From Candidatus Hermodarchaeota archaeon (lineage in GTDB: Archaea > Asgardarchaeota > Hermodarchaeia > Hermodarchaeales > Hermodarchaeaceae), in the NCBI GenBank assembly GCA_016840185.1, contig JAEOSV010000184.1, forward strand, positions 1-7,234: a stretch of 7,234 bases of DNA, written 5' to 3'. Of this stretch, positions 1 through 5,456 are shown piece by piece; the stretch's first letter is position 1, and each line of letters starts with the position of its first letter. The notes beneath the pieces are model-generated. The model had not been told where the DNA came from. It made no database searches and saw only the letters and a program-made list of their open reading frames with translations. Position numbers and translations under genes: made by a program.

Positions 1-41
1 AGGACCTGTCCCATGGCTTCAGGAGGTATCAGCTGCAGCAT
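1..41 (-). CDS. Probable A-type ATPase subunit K (proteolipid), N-terminal fragment only
   Basis: Reading leftwards, an ATG at 41-39 opens a frame that stays open to the window edge and encodes MLQLIPPEAMGQVL. It lies 6 bp after the atpI stop codon. The overlapping stretch AAGTGATAGGGA, at the very end of atpI, could serve as a weak ribosome-binding site. In many archaeal ATPase operons subunit I is followed directly by subunit K, the small two-helix proteolipid that forms the rotating membrane ring, so position alone suggests atpK. A start near the second Met (14-12) is an alternative. Only 14 codons are visible and they contain no diagnostic motif, so the identity rests on gene order, not on sequence. 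Confidence 0.35.
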   Translation of the reverse strand, partial: MLQLIPPEAMGQV

Positions 42-47
42 TCCCTA

Positions 48-2009
48 TCACTTCTTTGTGGTAGCAGATTTGGTGGTCGTCCATTGATCGGGTAATGAGA
101 GGGGTTGGTACTCGTATCCGGTACCTGCATAGAATTTCAAGTAAGCCTCCACCCAATGCAGACGTAGGGTGTGGATGAAGGAGAGGAGTCCTTCCATGAG
201 GAGGACGAAGACGGTACCGAGCATGAGCATGCCGATGAGGGAGAGGAGGAAGGTGAAGCCCTCTGCGCCGAGTTGAGCGAGGATGGCGTTGATTTCAGCT
301 GCGGCGACGCCGCCGATGAAGAGGAAGGTTTTAGCGAAGCCGGCGTGTGCCATGTTGAGTGCGAGGATACGGGAATAACTGATGGTGTTGCTGATGCTTT
401 CGATGAGCTTCTCGATGCCTTCCATGAAGCCTTCCATCATCCCGAATACGACGATGCCACCGACGAACATGACCACGGCAGGTAAGATGAGGAAGAGGAC
501 CATGTCGATGATGGGCCAGCTCATGAAGTTGATGCCGTAGTTGAAAATCATGTAAGCGAGGCCCCAGAGGAAGAGGAGCCAGATGATTGGACCGAAAATG
601 GCGTGGCGCCAGTCGCGATGACGGATCTTGTTTACGGCATCAAAACCGATGGCAATGCTGAGGTGGATGAAGCCAATCATGATGCTTAAGACGAAGAGAA
701 TCCAGGTGGGACTGGCAATTGTGGCGGGTAGGTGTTCGGGCATTTCAAAGGCGCTGAACCAGATGGGCGTGGTGTGTCCAGTAGCACCCCCAGACAAGAA
801 CCATTCATTGTAGGGACTGTGGGGGTCGAGGAACCAATTGATGCCCCCTTCAAAATCGAAGAATTGGAAGAGAGAGACAAGGATGTTCTTCATACCTTGA
901 CCAAAGGGCGAGTACTTGAGTTGCTGATAAACGTATTGACCCCCGATTTGGATGCCGGTGATATCGATGCCCAAGAATTCACCATATAGGACGCCGAAAA
1001 AGACCGACGCAATGGCGATAACCATAATGAGCCCGGAACCCTGTATGAAGTAGTTGACCATCTCACCGCCGTCAACTTTGCGACGTTTTGCCATAAAGCC
1101 AAGAAATGCGAAAAAGAACAGGAGAAGCCCATGACCAATATCCCCGAACATGAGGCCAAAGATGATGGGGAAACCGAGCATCATGAACCAAGTGGGATCC
1201 AGTTCCAAATGGCTGGGTAAACCGAAGGCATTGGTTAGTTTTTCTGCGCTGTGAGCCCACCGAGAATTGGTTTGTTTGGTGGGGGGTGCGCCGGGTTCTT
1301 CGGGGGCGACTTCGCCTTCAAGGGGACCCGTGTCAGCGGGGTAGTGTCCGTGTTCGGGTTTGTCGACGTGTTTTTGGGCGTCGAGGGCAATAGTGCCGTT
1401 TCCGTATTTTTGGATGGTTTCGTTGAACTCCTTTTCCTTGTTGGCAGGGATCCAGCCGTACATGACGTAGGTGCGTTTGGTTTTGCCAAAGAGGGTCTTA
1501 GTTTCTTCAAGGTGGTGTTCCCGTTTAACGAGTTCTTCCCACCCGAGGAGATCAAATCGTCGTTCCTCTGCGTAGGCTTCAATTTCTTTTTTTATAGCCT
1601 TCTTGGTTTTCTTATCTTCTGCGGCTTCGGCAACTTCAAATTTTTTCGTGAGGTCACCGAAGTTGTCTTCGATGGCTTTGAGTTTCTGTTCCACCGTTTG
1701 GAAGTACGCTTCGTCAGGGATGTCAGGAACTTCGAGACGTTCCTTGGCTTTGCCACCGCGGTAAACTTTCATGTCAGTGATGAGTGAAGTGATTCGCGTG
1801 AGAAGATTTGAAAGATAATAATAACGCTCAGAAGCCTCAACGGGCTCTAAGGCTTTGAGATGCTTCTTTTGGCTTTCCTTCACGTCTGAAAAGTGGACGA
1901 GTTCGGTGCCAGCGATAAGTCGCAGGGCTGCATCCATATCAGTATCAAGTACCACGGCTGTAATGTTACTCATTTTCGCTGGGAGCATCGGAGCCAATTT
2001 TTCCACCAT
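48..2009 (-). CDS. atpI: A-type (V/A) ATP synthase subunit I (membrane stator, subunit a homologue)
   Basis: Membrane stator subunit of the archaeal A1Ao ATP synthase; it forms the two ion half-channels against the proteolipid ring. Residues 1-268 are the soluble, partly coiled arm that binds the peripheral stalk (charged stretch about 104-150), ending in the family's PPT element (242-244). The membrane part starts after residue 270. It has FGLMFGDIGHGLLL (284-297), FFGVLYGEFLG (337-347), SYSRILALNMAHAG (544-557) and HTLRLHWVEAYLKFYAG (613-629). R547 in the SYSR element matches the essential channel arginine of the family, and R616 the second conserved arginine. The length of 653 aa is normal. 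A roughly 85-residue segment between two membrane helices (347-432) looks long. The start at 2009 has only a weak upstream AAGTGA; Met8 or Met13 are possible starts, since the conserved region begins about MLPAKMSNITAV. The neighbour on the left is probably atpK, and cysS is divergent. Confidence 0.94.
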   Translation of the reverse strand: MVEKLAPMLPAKMSNITAVVLDTDMDAALRLIAGTELVHFSDVKESQKKHLKALEPVEASERYYYLSNLLTRITSLITDMKVYRGGKAKERLEVPDIPDEAYFQTVEQKLKAIEDNFGDLTKKFEVAEAAEDKKTKKAIKKEIEAYAEERRFDLLGWEELVKREHHLEETKTLFGKTKRTYVMYGWIPANKEKEFNETIQKYGNGTIALDAQKHVDKPEHGHYPADTGPLEGEVAPEEPGAPPTKQTNSRWAHSAEKLTNAFGLPSHLELDPTWFMMLGFPIIFGLMFGDIGHGLLLFFFAFLGFMAKRRKVDGGEMVNYFIQGSGLIMVIAIASVFFGVLYGEFLGIDITGIQIGGQYVYQQLKYSPFGQGMKNILVSLFQFFDFEGGINWFLDPHSPYNEWFLSGGATGHTTPIWFSAFEMPEHLPATIASPTWILFVLSIMIGFIHLSIAIGFDAVNKIRHRDWRHAIFGPIIWLLFLWGLAYMIFNYGINFMSWPIIDMVLFLILPAVVMFVGGIVVFGMMEGFMEGIEKLIESISNTISYSRILALNMAHAGFAKTFLFIGGVAAAEINAILAQLGAEGFTFLLSLIGMLMLGTVFVLLMEGLLSFIHTLRLHWVEAYLKFYAGTGYEYQPLSLPDQWTTTKSATTKK

Positions 2010-2106
2010 CGGTACGGTTGATTCACTTCGGAGTAAACGCTACAGTAACGGTTAGGTAAAAAAGGCTTCCTCTAGTTTGGGCTCTTACTAATACACCGCC
2101 CACAAC

Positions 2107-2115
2107 ATTTATTTA
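2107..2115 (-). promoter_or_regulatory. Candidate TATA-like element for atpI
   Basis: On the minus strand this reads TAAATAAAT, the most TATA-like stretch upstream of atpI. A TATA box of this kind would place transcription initiation roughly 25 bp downstream, near 2085, giving a leader of about 75 nt before the atpI start. No clear purine-rich BRE can be assigned. This is a pattern guess and depends on the organism being archaeal. Confidence 0.25.
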
Positions 2116-2142
2116 CAAACTCAAAGCCTATTCCGGTTGGTG

Positions 2143-2158
2143 AATACCATGGGGTATT
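2143..2158. repeat. Inverted repeat AATACC-ATGG-GGTATT, possible operator
   Basis: Two perfect 6-bp arms separated by 4 bp, near the middle of the divergent intergenic region. The size and symmetry suit a dimeric regulator binding site, and the position would allow control of either atpI or cysS. No regulator is encoded in the window, and a 6-bp dyad can occur by chance. Confidence 0.3.
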
Positions 2159-2265
2159 TAGTTTGTCTTCAGTAGCCCCCCGGTGACACCACACTCCGTC
2201 TCTTTTTCAGACACCTATTTTTCAACGCAGTGGACTGAATTTATGAGAAAAACACACCCATTGTT

Positions 2266-2272
2266 GGGAGGG
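2266..2272 (+). promoter_or_regulatory. Ribosome-binding site of cysS
   Basis: GGGAGGG is strongly complementary to the 3' end of 16S rRNA. Spacing from the end of the site is 5 nt to the GTG at 2278 and 8 nt to the second GTG at 2281, so both are acceptable starts. The frame is closed upstream by a TGA at 2236-2238 and contains no ATG between that stop and the GTG pair, so a GTG start is well supported. Confidence 0.7.
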
Positions 2273-2277
2273 TTGTT

Positions 2278-3768
2278 GTGGTGACTCCGAAATCTCGTCA
2301 TCGAACATCTGTCGAGTTACAAATCTATAACTCATTGAGTCGGACGAAGGAACCGTTTACACCCATTGAACCGGGTAAGGTCCGCATGTATACATGCGGG
2401 TTAACAGTAAATTATCTCATGCATATTGGTCATGCCCGAACATACATTGTCTGGGATGTGGTGGAACGATTCTTTGAACATCAAGGATTTGAAGTCCAGC
2501 ACGTGTCTAATATTACAGATATCAGTGTCGATGATAACATTCTGAAACAGGTCCGAGCGAGTGGTGAAGCATTTCAACAATTAACCACACGCCACACAAA
2601 GGACTATTATCACGATCGTCAACTGTTGGGCATTCGTGAACCCTTTACCTATGTTATCGCAACGCAGCACATTCAAGAGATGATTGATCTTGTCCAACGT
2701 CTTCTGGACGGTGGTTTTGCCTATGAAGCTGCTGACGGCGTCTATTTTCGAATCAGCACTTTTCCGAAGTATGGACAGCTCGCTGGACTGGATCCAAAGA
2801 CCCTCCAAGAGGGAGCAAGTGGACGCATGAATAAAGACGAGTATGACAAGGAACATGTCGGGGACTTTGTACTTTGGAAGCGCGCAAAACCCGGTGAACC
2901 CTTTTGGCACAGCCCATGGGGTCCCGGAAGACCTGGATGGCATATCGAATGCAGTGCCATGTCCATGAAATATCTCGGGGAAACCATTGACATCTCTGGT
3001 GGAGGTGAAGATAACCTCTTTCCCCATCATGAGAACTCCATTGCCCAAAGTGAAGCTGTAACTGGCAAACCCTATGTGCGATACTGGATGCATGTCCGTC
3101 ACCTGCAGTTGGGTTCCGAAAAAATGTCAAAGTCAACAGGGAACTTTCTCACAGTACGTGATGCCGTCCAAGAGTATGATCCAGCCACCCTACGATTATT
3201 CTTGCTAAGCACTCATTACCGGAAACCTATTATCTTCTCACCCGATGAACTCCAGCGAACCCACCAGCGCATTGATCGCCTTCGCCAGATCCTAGGTCGC
3301 ATCACCGCCATCGCAACGAGTTCGATTGATGCCTCCAAAGATGTAATGGAAGATACTCCTGATTTAGGTGAAGCGCGTACTCGGTTTGAGCAAGCATTGC
3401 TTGATGATTTCAGCACCGGGCGTGCCATCAACCATTTCTTTCAGTTTATCAATCAAATCCAAAGTCGTCTTGAATCCCAGTCAGTACCTAATCAGAAAAC
3501 TGCTTTGGCCTGGCTTGAGCTTTTTGAAGAAATGGGAACAATTCTATTTGGTGATTTGTATACTCGTCTGATTGTTCCGCATGTTGACTCCCAAGTAGCC
3601 TCTCTCATAGAGTTACTGTTGGCTGAACGTACACGTTTACGCAATGAAAAACAATACCAGCAGGCTGACGCGATCCGAACTGCCTTGAACCTCGTTGGGT
3701 TTGAAATTGCGGATACGCAAGAGGGAACTCGTTGGTGGACGAAGTCAATGACTCGCAAAACAAAATGA
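2278..3768 (+). CDS. cysS: Cysteinyl-tRNA synthetase (divergent class Ia enzyme)
   Basis: Charges tRNA-Cys with cysteine in the cytoplasm. The 496-aa product is complete: class I signatures HIGH (49-52) and KMSKS (282-286), the zinc/substrate region with C40, C225 (in GWHIECSAMS) and H250, a helical domain from about 290, and the family's C-terminal element ADAIRTALNLVGFEIADT (463-480). The usual E. coli protein is 461 aa; here there are about 11 extra N-terminal residues before the conserved ELQIYNSL. Departures from the consensus: CGPT is CGLT (L42), TDIDDK is TDISVDDN (81-87), DIHGGG is DISGGG (S240), and the zinc-ligand Glu in HHENE is Ser (S254). The last feature recalls MshC, the mycothiol cysteine ligase, but HIGHART, the length and the C-terminal tRNA-binding region support a synthetase. 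It appears to be a single-gene unit, divergent from atpI and convergent with the nuo operon. Its codons look richer in A/T-ending forms than those of its neighbours (by eye only). Confidence 0.94.
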   Translation: MVTPKSRHRTSVELQIYNSLSRTKEPFTPIEPGKVRMYTCGLTVNYLMHIGHARTYIVWDVVERFFEHQGFEVQHVSNITDISVDDNILKQVRASGEAFQQLTTRHTKDYYHDRQLLGIREPFTYVIATQHIQEMIDLVQRLLDGGFAYEAADGVYFRISTFPKYGQLAGLDPKTLQEGASGRMNKDEYDKEHVGDFVLWKRAKPGEPFWHSPWGPGRPGWHIECSAMSMKYLGETIDISGGGEDNLFPHHENSIAQSEAVTGKPYVRYWMHVRHLQLGSEKMSKSTGNFLTVRDAVQEYDPATLRLFLLSTHYRKPIIFSPDELQRTHQRIDRLRQILGRITAIATSSIDASKDVMEDTPDLGEARTRFEQALLDDFSTGRAINHFFQFINQIQSRLESQSVPNQKTALAWLELFEEMGTILFGDLYTRLIVPHVDSQVASLIELLLAERTRLRNEKQYQQADAIRTALNLVGFEIADTQEGTRWWTKSMTRKTK

Positions 3769-3769
3769 A

Positions 3770-3793
3770 AGCGCCCTTAGTGGTGTGGGCGCT
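3770..3793 (-). terminator. Hairpin terminator in the convergent gap, best suited to the nuo operon
   Basis: AGCGCCC (3770-3776) and GGGCGCT (3787-3793) form a perfect 7-bp GC-rich stem with a 10-nt loop, within the 34-bp gap between the ends of cysS and the nuoN-position gene. Read leftwards it starts 9 nt after the nuoN stop and is followed immediately by TTCATTTTGTTTTG, rich in T, as expected for termination in bacteria or archaea. Read rightwards it follows the cysS stop directly, but the downstream sequence is not T-rich, so it is a weaker terminator for cysS. The T-tract lies inside the end of cysS. Confidence 0.6.
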
Positions 3794-3802
3794 GAGCTCA
3801 AT

Positions 3803-5440
3803 TTAGGGTACAGGAAAGAGTGGCCCGAGTGCACCATAGGCTGCTTGAGTTGCGAAGTCGATGAAGACTCCGGGGAAGAGTCCGAAGAGGATAATGAAGA
3901 CCATGAGAGAACCAACTACAAACAGGAGGAGCCAGTGGGGTCGTGTTGCGGTTGCGGCTTCAGGGCTGGGCTCTGCGAAGAGGAGGATTTGAATCATGCG
4001 CAGGTAATAGACGACACTGAAAGCGCTCATTAACACCATGATGATGGTGGCTAAGTAGGCGCTGGCGATGATGGAGCCCCAGATGATGTAGAATTTGCTG
4101 TAGAACCCAACGAGGGGAGGTACACCTGCCAGTGAGAGGGCTGCAATGGTGAAGCAGAACATTACAAATGGCATGCGACGTCCAATGCCTTGGAGTTTGT
4201 CAAAGTCGCGGGTTCCGATTTGGTGGAGGAAGATTCCAGCGATTAAGAAGAGCATACCCTTGGCGAGCATGTGGCTGAAGATGTGTGCCAAACTTCCGGT
4301 TACCGAGTACAGCAAGGCATTCTCTACAGTAGTCGTTGTAGGCAGCCAGAGATTGAGGGGCATCATGGCAATGCTAAAACCAAAGATAATGAAACCCACG
4401 TTAACGATGGTGGAGAAAGCGAGAAGCCGTTTCAAATCCTTTTGTGTCAGTGCCATGAGGTTTCCGTATATCATGGTGAAGAGGGCGAACCAACTGAGGA
4501 CTGCACCATAGTATGTGAAGAGGTATGGATCATAGAACAGAACCAGAAGCCGAATGATTGCATAAGCACCTGTCATGATAACAACACCACTTAACATGGC
4601 GCTGATGCCGCTGGGAGCAGCAGGATGGGCATCAGGAAGCCAAGTGGAGAGTGGTGCGATAGCTGCTTTAACACCAAATCCGATGACGAGACCAACAATG
4701 GTGAAGATGAGTACACCGTAGATGGCAGATGTGGCAGGTGGAGGACCAGCTAGGAGTGCATTGATAGCAGGACCAATTGCGTACAAGTCGACGGTGCCGG
4801 TTAATCCATAGAGAATGGACATGGTGAACAAGATCAAAGTCGAGCCAATGGCGCTAAGCAGGAGGTATTTGATACCTGCTTCGATGGGTTCTGCTTCATC
4901 TCTGCGAAAAGCAACAAGCACATAGCTACTGACGGACATTGTCTCCCAGAGGATGAAGAGGGTGAAGAAGTCGCCTGCAAAAACGACGCCAAGCATCCCA
5001 CCCACTAAGGTAAGTAAGAGGGCGTAGTAGAGTGGGAGGCGGGTGTCGTGGTCCATGTATTTGATGGAGTAAAGAGAAACGAAGAAGGCAAGGAAGATGA
5101 ATATCACTGACATATACACTGTGAGTATGTCAATTCGAAAGTAGGTGGCTCCTGTCGCGGAGTTAAATGCCCCTAGTGGCCAGTACCAGATTTCTATGGG
5201 TGCCCATCCTGTGTGGAAGAGTTCCCAATAGAGACCATACGTTGATCCCCATGGTGTGACAATCTGGAATGGCCATAAGACGACGAGGAGACTGATGATG
5301 AAGAATAGGGCGGTGAAAGCGCCTAGTATGGTTTTGCGACGGTCTTGCCAGAATTTACCAAAGAGTGCGATGAGCAGTGCTCCAACGAAAGGTAGCCAGA
5401 GGGGTGTGAGTTGAATCCATTCTATGGGTCCAATTGCCAT
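3803..5440 (-). CDS. nuoN: Proton-translocating antiporter-like membrane subunit in the nuoN position
   Basis: Multi-helix membrane protein of the complex I/Mrp antiporter family, 545 aa; it should form one ion channel in the membrane arm of a Nuo/Fpo-type complex. Charged channel residues are visible: E166 in the helix with ILWETMSVSSY, K258 in FGVKAAIAPLSTWLPDAH (255-272), K394 in HIFSHMLAKGMLFLIAG (386-402) and K449 in GFYSKF (445-450). The position equivalent to the TM8 lysine of E. coli NuoM (K265) is Met289. The gene order L-M-N and the terminal Lys in GFYSKF support nuoN, but the WLPDAH and HxxxKxxLF elements are characteristic of L/M/MrpD-type subunits, so it may be a second M-like protein. 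Start ATG at 5440 has GGAGG 10 nt upstream; it lies 16 bp after nuoM. It is the last gene of the operon, before the hairpin at 3770-3793. Confidence 0.9.
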   Translation of the reverse strand: MAIGPIEWIQLTPLWLPFVGALLIALFGKFWQDRRKTILGAFTALFFIISLLVVLWPFQIVTPWGSTYGLYWELFHTGWAPIEIWYWPLGAFNSATGATYFRIDILTVYMSVIFIFLAFFVSLYSIKYMDHDTRLPLYYALLLTLVGGMLGVVFAGDFFTLFILWETMSVSSYVLVAFRRDEAEPIEAGIKYLLLSAIGSTLILFTMSILYGLTGTVDLYAIGPAINALLAGPPPATSAIYGVLIFTIVGLVIGFGVKAAIAPLSTWLPDAHPAAPSGISAMLSGVVIMTGAYAIIRLLVLFYDPYLFTYYGAVLSWFALFTMIYGNLMALTQKDLKRLLAFSTIVNVGFIIFGFSIAMMPLNLWLPTTTTVENALLYSVTGSLAHIFSHMLAKGMLFLIAGIFLHQIGTRDFDKLQGIGRRMPFVMFCFTIAALSLAGVPPLVGFYSKFYIIWGSIIASAYLATIIMVLMSAFSVVYYLRMIQILLFAEPSPEAATATRPHWLLLFVVGSLMVFIILFGLFPGVFIDFATQAAYGALGPLFPVP

Positions 5441-5450
5441 CTTTTTTCAG

Positions 5451-5455
5451 CCTCC
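5451..5455 (-). promoter_or_regulatory. Ribosome-binding site of the nuoN-position gene
   Basis: Read on the minus strand it is GGAGG, 10 nt before the ATG at 5440 and just after the nuoM TAA stop (5459-5457). It fixes the start of the downstream gene and indicates independent initiation within a polycistronic message. Confidence 0.65.
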
Positions 5456-5456
5456 A

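Larger units (their letters stand above)
2010..2277. other. Divergent intergenic region between atpI and cysS
   Basis: This 268-bp gap separates two genes transcribed away from each other, so it must carry promoters for both. I see no tRNA, no sizeable reading frame and no insertion-sequence end. It contains an AT-rich element around 2107-2115, an inverted repeat at 2143-2158, a short perfect dyad GGTGACACC at 2182-2190, and pyrimidine-rich sequence at 2195-2208. Close to cysS there is a 13-codon frame (ATG at 2243, stop at 2282-2284, MRKTHPLLGGLLW) that ends across the cysS start. Whether that frame is translated cannot be told from the sequence. Confidence 0.8.

Noticed and set aside
171..485. 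Plus-strand 104-codon frame encoding a very acidic protein rich in Glu and Asp
   Set aside because: It is antisense to the conserved C-terminal membrane region of atpI. The acidity follows from the Leu/Phe/Ile codons (CTC, TTC, ATC) of the real gene read backwards.
150..600. Purine-rich GAGGA/GAAGAGG runs on the plus strand, looking like simple repeats
   Set aside because: They are irregular and coincide with hydrophobic helices of atpI. The same texture occurs opposite nuoM and nuoN, so it is codon-driven.
1251..1787. Plus-strand 178-codon frame rich in Phe and Gly
   Set aside because: Antisense to the soluble arm of atpI, with no recognisable domain and no ribosome-binding site. Its composition mirrors the Lys/Glu codons of atpI.
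2182..2190. GGTGACACC short perfect dyad in the intergenic region
   Set aside because: Only 4-bp arms with a 1-bp centre; expected by chance and not part of a larger fold that I can see.
2010..2277. Possible tRNA or structured leader RNA upstream of cysS
   Set aside because: No cloverleaf arms, no GTTCNANNC-type T-arm and no T-box-like features were found. Nothing supports an RNA gene.
2581..3102. Minus-strand 173-codon frame inside cysS
   Set aside because: It overlaps the most conserved part of the synthetase and has no family resemblance; an antisense shadow.
2278..3768. Assignment of cysS as MshC (mycothiol cysteine ligase) because the Glu zinc ligand is Ser
   Set aside because: The protein keeps HIGHART, a full-length helical/C-terminal tRNA-binding part and a length of 496 aa, all typical of CysRS; MshC is shorter and has a different first motif.
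3785..4033. Plus-strand 82-codon frame following cysS, with several Cys and acidic residues
   Set aside because: Almost wholly antisense to the C-terminus of the nuoN-position gene, starts inside the terminator hairpin, and lacks a ribosome-binding site.
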